DNA of 64,000 nucleotides from CAYFRC01 sp050946115 (GCA_050946115.1 JBMNUF010000002.1:1-64000), one strand, 5' to 3'; counted from the first letter of the stretch, positions 37,771-47,384 are shown. Numbers and translations are program-made. The notes: generated by a model not told the origin, from the letters alone.

Positions 37771-40035
37771 TTACTGCGCCGCCTCTGCCTGCCTGATATA
37801 AAATTCTTGCTCATCCTTCGTCATGCTGTTCCAGAGTACGTTCCAGCCGCAAACGCGAATTTGCAGGTCCTTGTATTTTTCGGGATCGCTCTGCGCCGCG
37901 CGAAGTACGTCCGGAGAGAATACATTGAAGTGGATCGCGTGCCCATAGTTTTCCAAATACGCCGTCAGCAGCGCGTACATGGCATCCAGCCCTTCCTGCC
38001 CCTGCACCGCGCTCGGCGACAGCGCCACGTCTATCGGGAAATCCGCCTTGAACAGTCGGCTATCGAGCTTGGCGATGGAATTGAGGAGCGCCGTAGCGCC
38101 TTCACAGTTCATGCCCTGCACCGGTGAAGCGTTTTTGGAGCACTCCTCGCCCGAAAAGCGTCCGTCGGGCGTCGCCGCCGTCTTCCAGCCCATCTCGAGA
38201 AACTGCTTGGCATTGTGCAGACTCGTAGCGCAGAACCCGCCGCGCGCGTTCCGTCGGCAGTTGTTGCGCTTTGCCACTGCCTCGGTAAAATCCTTCATCA
38301 GGCTGTCTGGCAGGTCGCGGTTGTTACCCCACTTGTCGCGGTCATTGAGAATGCGCCGCCTCAGTATCTCCCCGCCCTCCCAGTTTTTATCCAACAGGTC
38401 GCGCAGCTCGACCAGCGTCAGCTCCCGCTTTTCATATACGTATTTCTTGACCATCGCCAGGCTGTCTGCGGCGGTGGCTACGCTGCAGAGCAGCACATCC
38501 GCCGTGTTGTATTTCGCACCGCCCGAATACGCATCAAACGCGCGTTCGAGACTGGTCTGTATCGTCGCCGAAAACATCGGCGCGGGGTTGATCTCCCCCG
38601 TGTGGCTCTCGTACGCGTTAATTATGCCAAAGCCACGCTCGTATATCTCGAACGCCTGCGCCATGAACGCCTCGTAGAACTGTTCAAACGTCGCCATATC
38701 CTCCGCGCGCCCCGTGTGGGGTCCGGATTGAAAGCCGTTGAAGAAGTCCCAGCCGTCATGCAGCGCCAACTCGATCGCCTTCGGGAAGTTGACGTGTACA
38801 TTTGCGGTACCGACCTCGTCGCCCGCCGCGGCGAACTCGTAGCAGCCCTTTATATCGCAGGTGCGGGCTTCCTCCTCCGTATAGCCGTATGAAAGCATCG
38901 TGCGGCGAATGGCCGGTTCACACACGAAGTTGAAGCTGGAGTGTCCGCCGCGTATCATCTCCAACAGCCTGTACACAAACCTGCGCGGCGTGTTGCGGTT
39001 AAGCTTTACCTGCACCTTCGGGTCGAATATGCCCAGTTTGTCGTATACGTCAAGTATCAGGTAGGATAGGTCGTTCACCGCGCTCGTCCCATCCGCATTT
39101 GTTCCGCCCAAGTAAAACGGATGACCGAAATAGTAGTCCATTGCGCTCGCCTGCATGAGAAACGCGGCGAAAAAATCGCGTATGTCCTCATCGGTATAAC
39201 GCCCGGACTCTATATCGTTTTTGTAATACGGATATAGCATCACGTCGAGGTTGCCGAACGAACGCACCTGCAGGCAGTCGACGTATTCCGACAGCAGGAA
39301 ATACAGCCATATCGTCTGCAGGCACTCGTATATGTCGCGCGGCGCGCCTGTGCGCAGCTGCTCGAGACATTCGGCGATGCGGTCGCACTTGGGGTTGCCC
39401 TTGGAGCTCGCGTAATCTCGCGCACGCGCCAGAAAATCGAGTATGGCGGAATACTCCGTCTCTATCGCGTCAAAATATGCCGCCTGCCGTTCCGTAAGCC
39501 CTCCGCCGACCGCGTAGGCATTCTTGTCCGCTTCGCTTCCGGCGTAGAGCATTTGCTTCGCTTCGCCTTGGGAGCCTTCGCGGCGCTTTCTGTAGCCTCT
39601 CGCGCGCTCGCGCAAACCCGGAAAGCCGAGGCGCAATACCGCCTTCCAGTCCGGCACGCTGTGGCAGTAGTCCAGATATAGGAGATGGCTCTTGGCCCGA
39701 TTATGCAGTATGTCCAGCTCGCTCAGAAGCGGTGCGCAAATCTCGCGTACCTCGGCGTACCACTTCGAGCAAAACTCCCCGTCCATGGACTTCTTGCTCC
39801 ATTCGGACAGCCCCACAAACCAGTCGTGTTCGCTTATGTCTATCCGCGCATTGCCGAGCACGTAGGCAAAGCCCTTCGCCTTTATACGCGCGTGCTGCTC
39901 GCCTTTGGTCTCTTTGAGTATGCGCCGCAGCCCTTCGCGAATGGCTTCATTGTCCAGCCCGGTCGCGGGGTCAAAGCGCATTTCGCGGTATTTTTGCTCT
40001 ATATACTCCCTGTCCGCAGTCCATGTAGCTTTCAT
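37771..40035 (-). CDS. Glycyl radical enzyme GRE2 (PFL-like)
   Basis: The 754-residue paralogue of GRE1 has LDYCHSVPDWKAVLRLGFPG near residues 121-140, the active site DIKGCYEFAAAG with Cys398 and Glu400, and the radical loop RVCGWNVLWNSM with Gly730. The segment NEAIREGLRRILKETKG in the N-terminus matches the same place in GRE1, GRE3 and PFL-family proteins. GGAGG lies before ATG 40035. The gene has its own promoter, with a 16-bp element shared with GRE3. It is followed directly by the activase. The G-C-Y-E site suggests dehydration or C-X lysis of a diol-like substrate. Confidence 0.9.
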   Translation of the reverse strand: MKATWTADREYIEQKYREMRFDPATGLDNEAIREGLRRILKETKGEQHARIKAKGFAYVLGNARIDISEHDWFVGLSEWSKKSMDGEFCSKWYAEVREICAPLLSELDILHNRAKSHLLYLDYCHSVPDWKAVLRLGFPGLRERARGYRKRREGSQGEAKQMLYAGSEADKNAYAVGGGLTERQAAYFDAIETEYSAILDFLARARDYASSKGNPKCDRIAECLEQLRTGAPRDIYECLQTIWLYFLLSEYVDCLQVRSFGNLDVMLYPYYKNDIESGRYTDEDIRDFFAAFLMQASAMDYYFGHPFYLGGTNADGTSAVNDLSYLILDVYDKLGIFDPKVQVKLNRNTPRRFVYRLLEMIRGGHSSFNFVCEPAIRRTMLSYGYTEEEARTCDIKGCYEFAAAGDEVGTANVHVNFPKAIELALHDGWDFFNGFQSGPHTGRAEDMATFEQFYEAFMAQAFEIYERGFGIINAYESHTGEINPAPMFSATIQTSLERAFDAYSGGAKYNTADVLLCSVATAADSLAMVKKYVYEKRELTLVELRDLLDKNWEGGEILRRRILNDRDKWGNNRDLPDSLMKDFTEAVAKRNNCRRNARGGFCATSLHNAKQFLEMGWKTAATPDGRFSGEECSKNASPVQGMNCEGATALLNSIAKLDSRLFKADFPIDVALSPSAVQGQEGLDAMYALLTAYLENYGHAIHFNVFSPDVLRAAQSDPEKYKDLQIRVCGWNVLWNSMTKDEQEFYIRQAEAAQ

Positions 40036-40067
40036 GGCGCATCCTCCATACCTGTTCGTTTATATAC

Positions 40068-40129
40068 AGTCTATAGCCTTTTCATCCGAATATCAATAGC
40101 ACCGAAGCGCGAGTTTATCATTTTCGACA
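40068..40129 (-). promoter_or_regulatory. GRE2 promoter with upstream 16-bp element shared with GRE3
   Basis: Read on the minus strand, TGTCGAAAATGATAAA (40129-40114) is followed by 13 bases and GCTA, then the -35 box TTGATA (40096-40091), 17 bases, and the -10 box TAGACT (40073-40068). The element ends 78 bases before the GRE2 ATG. The identical 16-mer is found before GRE3 with the same 17-base distance to its -35 box. A class I/II activator site for one of the AraC-type regulators is the likely meaning. Confidence 0.75.
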
Positions 40130-40135
40130 CCGATA

Positions 40136-41164
40136 TTATTTGTTGCGGTTCTTCTCGTTCACATAGTTGCTCGGCAGAAATCCCGTGTATTTCTTGAATA
40201 CACCCGTAAAGTGGTCCACGTCCGAATATCCCACGCACTCTGCGATCTCATACACGCGCAGGTCGCCTTTCTCGAGCAGTTCGCAGGCGGCGCGCATCCT
40301 AAGCTTGAGTATGCGGCTACTCAACGTCGAGCGGTACGCCTTATCGAACCGACGATAAAAGTTAGCCCTTGAGCCATACATCCTGTTTGCCAAAGTCTGC
40401 GAATCGATGTTTGCAATATTCTCCATGATGATCGATGTCATCTTGCGGGCAAATTTCCAGTCGTTTTCCCGTTCGGCAAGCATATCCGTCAGCGCTTTGC
40501 GCCCTTCATTCCACATTTTCAGCGCCGCATCGGGCTCCCGCGCCTTCAGCAGCGATGTTTTGAGCTCCTCAATGTGAAGCTCCGCATCCTCGAGGCAGAT
40601 TTCATCTTCGATGTAGTCGCACAGCGATATCATTCGCGCGCGCAGTGTCTCAAACGGCGGCTTGTCCGGCTGAAGGCCGGTGAGTGCTCCGCCCAGCACC
40701 CGCGTAAACTCCGCCGCGTTCGGCGTTTCGAGCGCCTTGCGCAAAGGCTCGCGCCAAATCTGTTCGTCATACGCGGACAGCCGCGACGCTTTTTCGGCAC
40801 GGTGCACCGCCTGGTCCACCGCAAATATCAATTCTTCCGTCTTCATCGGCTTGAACAGAAAATCCACCGACTGACTCCTCAATGCGCCGCGCAGATACTC
40901 CACGTCCTGATACGCGCTCATCATGATTATCTGCCCGTCCCAGCCCTCGTCGCGCAGCGTATTGGCAAGTTCTATTCCCGTCATTCCCGGCAGCACGATA
41001 TCGGTGAGCAGTATTTCGGCGCCACTTTTGCGGATCTCCTCCAGCGCCAGCGCGCCGTTGTCCATGCCCTTCACCGCATCCACGCCGTGTTCACGCCACG
41101 GAAAGCAATCGACAAGCCCTTCGCGGATCATGCTGTCATCTTCAACGATCAAAAGACGTATCAT
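40136..41164 (-). CDS. Response regulator, receiver plus AraC-type DNA-binding domain (YesN-like)
   Basis: The 342-residue protein has a receiver domain with VEDD, phosphoacceptor Asp55 in ILLTDIVLPGMTG and Lys in DFLFKPMKTEE. A long helical linker of about 100 residues follows, then a C-terminal AraC domain (MYGSRANFYRRFDKAYRSTL and VYEIAECVGYSDVDHFTGVF). ATG 41164 starts at MIRLLIVEDD; the earlier in-frame start at 41212 is not expected in this family. Its cognate kinase is probably the YesM-type protein at 44891-46498 on the same strand. It lies between the importer and GRE2 and is a strong candidate to bind the shared 16-bp element. Confidence 0.92.
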   Translation of the reverse strand: MIRLLIVEDDSMIREGLVDCFPWREHGVDAVKGMDNGALALEEIRKSGAEILLTDIVLPGMTGIELANTLRDEGWDGQIIMMSAYQDVEYLRGALRSQSVDFLFKPMKTEELIFAVDQAVHRAEKASRLSAYDEQIWREPLRKALETPNAAEFTRVLGGALTGLQPDKPPFETLRARMISLCDYIEDEICLEDAELHIEELKTSLLKAREPDAALKMWNEGRKALTDMLAERENDWKFARKMTSIIMENIANIDSQTLANRMYGSRANFYRRFDKAYRSTLSSRILKLRMRAACELLEKGDLRVYEIAECVGYSDVDHFTGVFKKYTGFLPSNYVNEKNRNK

Positions 41165-41255
41165 ACGCAACCTTTTGCCTCCCTCCCAATGCGCACGCCC
41201 GGGAATACGCATTCCATCGCTACTATCCCTTTCGTGTTTGGGTAGATTATGAAGA

Positions 41256-41285
41256 CCGGCCGCAACATGCGGGTGCTGCGGCCGG
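41256..41285 (-). terminator. Hairpin after the solute-binding protein gene
   Basis: CCGGCCGCA (41256-41264) and TGCGGCCGG (41277-41285) form a perfect 9-bp stem just after the stop of the binding protein gene on the minus strand. The following bases are only moderately T-rich, so it may act as an attenuator before the response regulator gene or protect the 3' end of the importer message. Confidence 0.5.
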
Positions 41286-41298
41286 AGAAGAAAAGCGA

Positions 41299-42825
41299 TT
41301 ACAGGGTGGTGTACCAGGCGTTTAGCGCGTCTACCACGCTGGTCAGGCCGACCGCTTCCAGCTCATTCAGGTAGGCATCCCACTGATCGAAGGAATACTC
41401 GCCCATGATGAACTTGATGAAGTAGCTCGCCGCTACGTCGTCCATGTCGGCCTTGCAGTCTTGATATTCCTCAATGACAGGCATGGCGGCAAGGGGATCC
41501 TCGACCTCTTTGGGAGCGTACCACGCATCCATCACGTACTCGAAATCGTAGTAGGGGGTGCCTGTACCCAGGCGGTCGATACGCTGATCCTTAGACTCGG
41601 TGAAGTAATAGTACACGTACCACTGCGTGCCGGAGAAGGAGAAGCCCGCGCCGATCTGGCTGTCCTGATTGCGCCAGCGGACGCCGTTTTCGTCGTAGTA
41701 GTAGTCCTCGCCTTCCTTGCCGAAGAAGCAGATGTCATAGTACTCGGGATCGAGGAACACCTCGAGGAGGTTGACCGCTTCCTGCGGATGCTCGCAGGCA
41801 TAGGACACGCACATATACCACTGATTGAGCGCGCTCTTGGTCTGCCCCTTGGTGGCTCTGCCGCCGTCGATGATGTTGACGTACTTCCAGTTGCTGGTCG
41901 TGCGCTTGCCCTGTTCGTCTACGGTCTCGATATTCCTCCTGTATGTGCCGGTGTAGTCGTACCACGCGCCCATGAAGGATACGCAGCTGTTCTCCATCAG
42001 CTTGGGCAGCAGGGTTTCCTTTGTGGTCACCAGGAATTCGGGGTCGAGTATGCCGTCCGCATAGAGCTTATTCAGGTATACGAGGCATTCCTTCATGTCT
42101 TCCGTGGCCAGCGCGTATTCCAGCGTACCGTCTTCCTTGACGCGGAAATTGTTGGCGATGCCGAACGCGCCGTAAATCTCCTGAAGGCCGTTGACCCACG
42201 GAGAGTTCGTGCCGTCGCTCGCACAGCCCATGATGACCTTGTCGGGATAGGCTTCCTTGAGGGTGTGCAGCACCTTGTCGAAGTCTTCGAGCGTCATCTC
42301 GCTGCCTTCGATTTCGATGCCGGTTTCCTTGACCGCGGCGTCGTTGTACCACCACAGGAACGTGGTCGCGGACTGGTTTCCGGGAGTGGATACGGCGTAG
42401 TAGTTGCCGTCCAGTATGCCCAGCTTGTTCGCACCGACCGTATCATACCGGAAGTAGTCGTCGGGATTGGGGATGTAGTCATTCAGCGGGAGAATCATCT
42501 CATCCGCCGCGTACTGCAGGAACTTGTCGCGGCTGCCGCTGCCGATCATCAGGATATCCGGCACTTCGTCGGAAGAAGCCATCATCGCGTTCAGCTTCGC
42601 TTCGCCGTTCTCGGTGGGCAGAATGTACCACTCGAGATCATAGCCCGTGCGGTCCTCGAGGTAGCGGATAATGTAGTTGTTGTTCTCATCCTCGCCCTCG
42701 AAGAAGGACTGGATGTTGGAGCTTACGACGACCTTCAGCTTTACCTTCTCTTCAGCGAGAGAGGGCATTGCAGCGATCGCCAACAGCATAACCACGGCCA
42801 GAACAATGCTTAAAAAGCGCTTCAT
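41299..42825 (-). CDS. ABC transporter extracellular solute-binding protein (LplA-like)
   Basis: The 508-residue exported protein has a signal sequence, MKRFLSIVLAVVMLLAIAAM, cut near PSLA-EEKVKL, without a lipobox cysteine. The mature part resembles LplA/YtcQ-type family-1 binding proteins: YEWYIL-like entry (DLEWYILPTENGEAKLNAM), WYNDAAVKETGIE, and a C-terminal WDAYLNELEAVG. These bind oligosaccharides or complex glycans. GGAGG lies nine bases upstream of ATG 42825. It completes the importer with the two permeases upstream on the same strand. Confidence 0.9.
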   Translation of the reverse strand: MKRFLSIVLAVVMLLAIAAMPSLAEEKVKLKVVVSSNIQSFFEGEDENNNYIIRYLEDRTGYDLEWYILPTENGEAKLNAMMASSDEVPDILMIGSGSRDKFLQYAADEMILPLNDYIPNPDDYFRYDTVGANKLGILDGNYYAVSTPGNQSATTFLWWYNDAAVKETGIEIEGSEMTLEDFDKVLHTLKEAYPDKVIMGCASDGTNSPWVNGLQEIYGAFGIANNFRVKEDGTLEYALATEDMKECLVYLNKLYADGILDPEFLVTTKETLLPKLMENSCVSFMGAWYDYTGTYRRNIETVDEQGKRTTSNWKYVNIIDGGRATKGQTKSALNQWYMCVSYACEHPQEAVNLLEVFLDPEYYDICFFGKEGEDYYYDENGVRWRNQDSQIGAGFSFSGTQWYVYYYFTESKDQRIDRLGTGTPYYDFEYVMDAWYAPKEVEDPLAAMPVIEEYQDCKADMDDVAASYFIKFIMGEYSFDQWDAYLNELEAVGLTSVVDALNAWYTTL

Positions 42826-42908
42826 GCATGCAAACCTCCATTCACTTATATCGCACATACGCGACAAACGCTTCTTCCCGCAAAGCGGCGCTTGCGCATA
42901 CATATGCC

Positions 42909-43829
42909 TCAGCCCTTCACCGCGCCGATAGTCATTCCCTTTACATAGTACTTTTGCAGCCACGGATATACCACGATAATGGGCAGCGCCGTCGCGACGA
43001 CACAGGCGCCCTGTACCGCCTCGTTGCTCGCCAAGTTTGCAAGCTCATCCATGCCCGCATCGAGATTGGCGTTTTGCGTGCTGGTGAGCATTTCGCGCAG
43101 ATACACCTGTAGCATGGTCTTATCGCGCGTATCGATGTATATCAAAGCGTTGAAGTACGTGTTCCAGTAACCGACCGCGCAAAACAGGCCTATGGTCGCC
43201 AGCGACGGCAGCGTAAGCGGAAGAATAATCCGCGTCATCAGCTGGAACTGCGACGCCCCGTCTATCGCCGCCGAATCGTCCAACTCCTTCGGCAGCCCCT
43301 GTATGTAGTTGCGCATGAGGATTACGTTGTATGCCGACACGAGTCCGGGCAGTATCAGCGCCCAGTGGTTGTCGAGCAGACCCGCCTGACTGACCACCAA
43401 ATACGTCGGAATCATGCCGCCGGAGAACATCATCGTAAATATGTACAGGAACATGATGATCTTATTGCCCGGCATGTCGTCTCTCGATACCGCGAATGCG
43501 ACGCATACCGTAAGCCCCAGATTGAGCGCCGTACCGACCAGGGTCACCTTCACCGTGTTCATGAACGTCGTCACGTAGCGGTGGCTGTTCAGAATATACT
43601 GGTACGCATTCAGGTTGAAGCCGATCGGCCATACGCCCATGACCTTGCCCGCGTACACAGCCTCGTCGCTGGAGAGCGACTTTGCAACGATGTTCAGGAA
43701 CGGATACAGGCATATGATGCCGAACAGCGTGATGAAAACATAGCTGAATGCGACAAACATCCTGTCGCCGAACCGCTCGCGCGGCGCCCCGATTTTCGCC
43801 TTGGGCATCCTTTTCGCACTGTTTACCAT
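42909..43829 (-). CDS. ABC transporter permease, LplC-like
   Basis: The 306-residue product has six membrane helices and the EAA-type loop ELDDSAAIDGASQFQLMTRI. It ends in KYYVKGMTIGAVKG, the characteristic tail of LplC/YtcP permeases. Its start overlaps the stop of the LplB-like gene by seven bases, so translation is coupled. It forms the channel with that protein; no ATPase gene is present in the window. Confidence 0.93.
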   Translation of the reverse strand: MVNSAKRMPKAKIGAPRERFGDRMFVAFSYVFITLFGIICLYPFLNIVAKSLSSDEAVYAGKVMGVWPIGFNLNAYQYILNSHRYVTTFMNTVKVTLVGTALNLGLTVCVAFAVSRDDMPGNKIIMFLYIFTMMFSGGMIPTYLVVSQAGLLDNHWALILPGLVSAYNVILMRNYIQGLPKELDDSAAIDGASQFQLMTRIILPLTLPSLATIGLFCAVGYWNTYFNALIYIDTRDKTMLQVYLREMLTSTQNANLDAGMDELANLASNEAVQGACVVATALPIIVVYPWLQKYYVKGMTIGAVKG

Positions 43830-44743
43830 AAGCCCTGCTCCCCCATCATATGCGCGATTCTGTTCGTAATCAGTATCAGGATCATGCCGATGACGGACTG
43901 GAACAGCCCCGCCGCTGAAGTCAGGCTGTAGTCCATCTTTCCCAAGCCCTGCCGATATATATATGTGCCCAGCACGTCGCCTACGTCGTATACCGCGGTG
44001 TTGTAAAACAGCAATACCTGCGTCACGTCATCCACCATAATGGCGCCGACCTGAAGGATCAATAGCACCACGATCGTGGAGCGTATGCCCGGCAGCGTGA
44101 TGTGCCACACGCGCCGAAGCCTGCTCGCGCCGTCCATGACGGCCGCCTCGTACAGCTGCATATCGATGGCGGTAATCGCAGCCAAAATAACTATCGTATT
44201 CCAGCCGGTATTCTTCCATAGCGCCGAAATCACCAATATGCCCCGGAAATACCTGCTTTGCGTCAGATACACCACGGTTTTGCCGCCCAGTAGACGGTTG
44301 AGGGCGTTTATAATGCCGTTGGTCGAGAGCATATTGTTAAACACGGCATATACGATGACCCACGACAGAAAGTGCGGCATGTAGGACACCGTCTGTATCA
44401 CGCGCTTGTAGCCGATGTGTGCGCATTCGTTGAGCAGAAGCCCGAACACGATCGACAGCGGCAGGTTCGTCGTCAAATGCAGCAGGTTAATCAGAAGCGT
44501 ATTCGCGACCACCTGCGTGAACTTAGGCGTGTTGAACAGCTTTATAAACCACTTCCAGCCGACGAACTTGCTGCCGAGTATACCTTTTACGATTTTGTAG
44601 TCTCTAAATGCGATTTGCAGGCCGTACATGGGGTAATATCTGAAAAAGAGCAGCACTGCGATAGCCGGCAGTATCAAAAGATATATCTGCCAGTACTGCC
44701 TGATTCGCGGCAACAAGGTACCCGCCTTGGACCGTCTCGCCAT
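43823..44743 (-). CDS. ABC transporter permease, LplB-like
   Basis: The 306-residue protein has six predicted membrane segments. The early FFRYYPMYGLQIAFRDYK motif is diagnostic for LplB/YteP permeases, and the EAA loop is LYEAAVMDGASRLRRVWHITLP, here split as YEAAVMDGA and WHITLP. AAAAGGGGAGATG lies before the ATG. It is first in the importer operon, downstream of a promoter candidate at 44773-44801. LplB/LplC systems import large or branched oligosaccharides such as pectin, mannan or host glycan fragments. Confidence 0.93.
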   Translation of the reverse strand: MARRSKAGTLLPRIRQYWQIYLLILPAIAVLLFFRYYPMYGLQIAFRDYKIVKGILGSKFVGWKWFIKLFNTPKFTQVVANTLLINLLHLTTNLPLSIVFGLLLNECAHIGYKRVIQTVSYMPHFLSWVIVYAVFNNMLSTNGIINALNRLLGGKTVVYLTQSRYFRGILVISALWKNTGWNTIVILAAITAIDMQLYEAAVMDGASRLRRVWHITLPGIRSTIVVLLILQVGAIMVDDVTQVLLFYNTAVYDVGDVLGTYIYRQGLGKMDYSLTSAAGLFQSVIGMILILITNRIAHMMGEQGLW

Positions 44744-44772
44744 CCCATCATCTCCCCTTTTATCTTATGTTC

Positions 44773-44801
44773 AGTCTACACGAAAACAGCCTATCGCACA
44801 A
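44773..44801 (-). promoter_or_regulatory. Candidate promoter of the LplB-LplC-binding protein operon
   Basis: On the minus strand TTGTGC (44801-44796) and TAGACT (44778-44773) are separated by 17 bases. The same TAGACT -10 box is used by GRE2. A partial match to the GRE2/GRE3 element (ATGATA at 44817-44812) lies upstream at a shorter distance, so common control is possible but not shown. Confidence 0.4.
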
Positions 44802-44890
44802 CAGCAATGTGTATCATAATTGCACGAAATCCGTCTCATTTCTTCACATTCTTTGCAAAACAGCACCACGGCAGTTGCATATCGTACATA

Positions 44891-46498
44891 TCAATCGGGA
44901 TACAAAGGGGTGTATATGCGCACGCAAGCGCCTCCGTCGTCCAGAACGCTTATCGCCATCGAAGCCCTGTCCTTGTAATACACCCTCAGCCGCCTTTGCA
45001 CGTTGCTCAGCCCGTAACCTCCTTTGCCGCCGTTGATGCGCTCGCACTCCTCCGCAGTCAGCCCGCTGCCGTTGTCCGTTACCGTAAATATCAGGTTGCC
45101 GTCCTGTTCCCGAACGGATATTTCCACCCTGCCGTACTCGGCTATGCCGTGCAGTCCGTGCTCTATGGCGTTTTCGACCAGCGGCTGCAATATCAGCCGC
45201 AGCACATATACATTGTCCATATCTACCGGCGCGTCTATCACCAAATCTATCGCGTCGCTGTAGCGCATATTCATCAGCTTTACGTATTCCGTGATGTGCT
45301 CCAGTTCATGCCTGAGCGGTATGAAAGCGTCGCCCTTGCTGAGACCCACGCGGTAAAATACCGCCAGCGTCTCCAAAAACTGCGCCGTCTTCTCCGCGCC
45401 TTCTCGCTTCGCCAGCCACTTGCCGCCCTCCAGCGTGTTGTACAGAAAATGCGGCTTCACCTGCTCGAACAGGCTGTTGATCTCGGTCTGGTCGCGCTCA
45501 TGCTGTGCCTCGTATACGTTCTGAATCAACTGACGTATCGAGTCCGTCATGATGTTGTGGGACTGCTGCAATATGCGCAGCTCGCTGATTGTCGAATCCT
45601 CCTCCGTTTTGGTGAACTCCTGCCGCGTCAGCGCGCGGTTGACCTCCACCAGTCGGTTTATCGTGCGCGATATGGGCTTTGATATGGCGTAAGCAAGCGC
45701 CGGTATCATCAAAAGAATAATACCGAACAGCACCAGCAGCATCGTGAACGGATACTCGCCGACATTGCTGTACCTGCTCAGCGGCAGCGCCACATGTACG
45801 GTCCAGCTTCCGGCATTGAGCGTTTGCTCGTACGCATCCGCACTTGCCTCGCCGTAGGTCCACAACAGTTTATCCCCCGTGTATATCCTAAAGCGGCCAT
45901 CGAGCCCGATTTTCTCTACGACGGTCTTCAGCCGAGCGTCCGATATCTCCAGCGACAGCACGAATTCGCTCAAACGGCTGTAAACTGAGCGATAATAATA
46001 CACGGGATTACCGCCCTTGCCCAGCGTCCAGCCCGACAGGATGCGCCCGTCGCGCATGGCCTCGGGCAGCATACCCTCCTCGATATCGTCCAGTGAGAAT
46101 ATGGTAACCTTTTGATGCGTCACCAGATTCGACGGCGGAAGGTAGAGTTTGAGTTTTTTCACCTCGTCGTTCGTAAGCGTCAACGATATCACGTTGCGCA
46201 AATCCGTATATATGTCTATCTCCTGCCCCAGCGTCGCGCCTCTTCTAAACTGTTTGCTGGTCTTAATGAGTATTTGGTCGCTGCCGAGGGTCTGCGCGAT
46301 GTTCTCAATCTTATAGCAGAGCCTTTCACATTCGTTTGCGAAAGATTCCGCATCGCTCTGCGCCTTGCCGTATGTCGCCGCATTCAGGGTAGAGGTACGG
46401 TAATCGAGCAGCGTCGCCAGTAAAAACAGCATCGGCACCAACGCGAACAGCGTCATTACGGTGGCTATTCTCCCGATAAACGTATTTCTGTGAAACAT
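44891..46498 (-). CDS. Sensor histidine kinase, YesM-type
   Basis: The 535-residue kinase has membrane helices near residues 10-32 and 255-280 with an extracellular sensor between them. A HAMP region follows (INRLVEVNRALTRQEF), then the histidine motif FEQVKPHFLYNTLEGGKWLA, and an HATPase domain with PLVENAIEHGLHG and VTDNGSGLTAEE. It lies between an AraC regulator and the LplB-type importer. Its partner is most likely the response regulator at 40136-41164, separated from it by the importer genes. Confidence 0.93.
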   Translation of the reverse strand: MFHRNTFIGRIATVMTLFALVPMLFLLATLLDYRTSTLNAATYGKAQSDAESFANECERLCYKIENIAQTLGSDQILIKTSKQFRRGATLGQEIDIYTDLRNVISLTLTNDEVKKLKLYLPPSNLVTHQKVTIFSLDDIEEGMLPEAMRDGRILSGWTLGKGGNPVYYYRSVYSRLSEFVLSLEISDARLKTVVEKIGLDGRFRIYTGDKLLWTYGEASADAYEQTLNAGSWTVHVALPLSRYSNVGEYPFTMLLVLFGIILLMIPALAYAISKPISRTINRLVEVNRALTRQEFTKTEEDSTISELRILQQSHNIMTDSIRQLIQNVYEAQHERDQTEINSLFEQVKPHFLYNTLEGGKWLAKREGAEKTAQFLETLAVFYRVGLSKGDAFIPLRHELEHITEYVKLMNMRYSDAIDLVIDAPVDMDNVYVLRLILQPLVENAIEHGLHGIAEYGRVEISVREQDGNLIFTVTDNGSGLTAEECERINGGKGGYGLSNVQRRLRVYYKDRASMAISVLDDGGACVRIYTPLYPD

Positions 46499-46519
46499 AC
46501 TTTGATTCTCCTTCGCCGG

Positions 46520-47305
46520 CTAAGAGAAATACTCCTTTCGATAGTCCGTCGGGCTGTAGCCCGTCTCGCGGCTGAACGAACGGCTGAAACTGTAGAGACT
46601 GTCATAGCCGCAGCGCCGCGCGATCTCGGTGACGGTATCGTCCGTCGCGGTTAGCAGCTCCTTCGCGCGGGCGATTCGCAGATTCGTCAGGTACTGCCGC
46701 GGCGTCATGCCGTACACCTGCCCAAATTGATTGCGCAGGTGCGTCCGGCCGAGCTTCGCCTGCCGCATGGCCTCCTCGACGGAAAGCTCCGCATCGCCAT
46801 AGTGCGCTTCCATATATTCGCCGACTTTCTGTATCTCCCTGAGCCGCGCCACGGGCAACAGCTGCTCCACATACTGCTCGTCCATCAGCGCCATGATCCT
46901 GTACAGCGTGGAGAGACAGCGCGCAACATGCCCCGCGCGCGGCGTGTTCCACTCGGTCAGCAGCTCAAAAAACAGGCTGCGCAGCGTACCGAACGAGCGC
47001 GGCTTGAACAAAAAGGCGCGAGTGCCCGAAGGTGCGCACAGGTGAAAGTTGACGGCGATGCAGTCCGACCGTTCGAGCCCATACACGTTGTACGGCACAC
47101 CCTCCTCGAGATAGAGGATGTTCCCCGCCTCGTTCAACAGCGCTTCCTTTCCGTCCACCACGTATTTCGATGCGCCGCCCAGCTGGCACACCAAACCGTG
47201 GTAGCGGCGCGGTCCGAAGCGCTTCACGCTGCCCGCCGCCCTGTCTGTCGTGACGCGCACCACCATGTCAATCCCCGTGACCGTCAAGCTGTCGCTATCC
47301 AACAT
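46520..47305 (-). CDS. AraC-family transcriptional regulator
   Basis: The 261-residue product has an N-terminal cupin-like sensing region (GNILYLEEGVPYNVYG) and a C-terminal double helix-turn-helix: SVEEAMRQAKLGRTHLRNQF and VTEIARRCGYDSLYSFSRSF, ending in GYSPTDYRKEY. ATG 47305 is chosen over an upstream in-frame TTG at 47320. It is divergent from GRE3 and first in the minus-strand series leading to the kinase and importer. The shared 16-bp element lies between its promoter and that of GRE3, so it is one of two candidate regulators for that element. Confidence 0.92.
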   Translation of the reverse strand: MLDSDSLTVTGIDMVVRVTTDRAAGSVKRFGPRRYHGLVCQLGGASKYVVDGKEALLNEAGNILYLEEGVPYNVYGLERSDCIAVNFHLCAPSGTRAFLFKPRSFGTLRSLFFELLTEWNTPRAGHVARCLSTLYRIMALMDEQYVEQLLPVARLREIQKVGEYMEAHYGDAELSVEEAMRQAKLGRTHLRNQFGQVYGMTPRQYLTNLRIARAKELLTATDDTVTEIARRCGYDSLYSFSRSFSRETGYSPTDYRKEYFS

Positions 47306-47334
47306 ATTCCATTCCCCCAAGGCTTTATACTACC

Positions 47335-47363
47335 ATTATAATTCCTTATCGCGGATTTTGCAA
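47335..47363 (-). promoter_or_regulatory. Promoter of the AraC regulator gene
   Basis: On the minus strand TTGCAA (47363-47358) and TATAAT (47340-47335) are separated by exactly 17 bases. The promoter is back to back with the GRE3 promoter, and the 16-bp element at 47385-47400 lies between the two. Confidence 0.65.
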
Positions 47364-47384
47364 CGGTGTCGCCATAAATCCCAT

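Noticed and set aside
41461..42813. 450-residue plus-strand frame opposite the solute-binding protein
   Set aside because: The minus-strand gene has a signal peptide, ribosome site and family features; the opposing frame is valine/histidine-rich shadow sequence.
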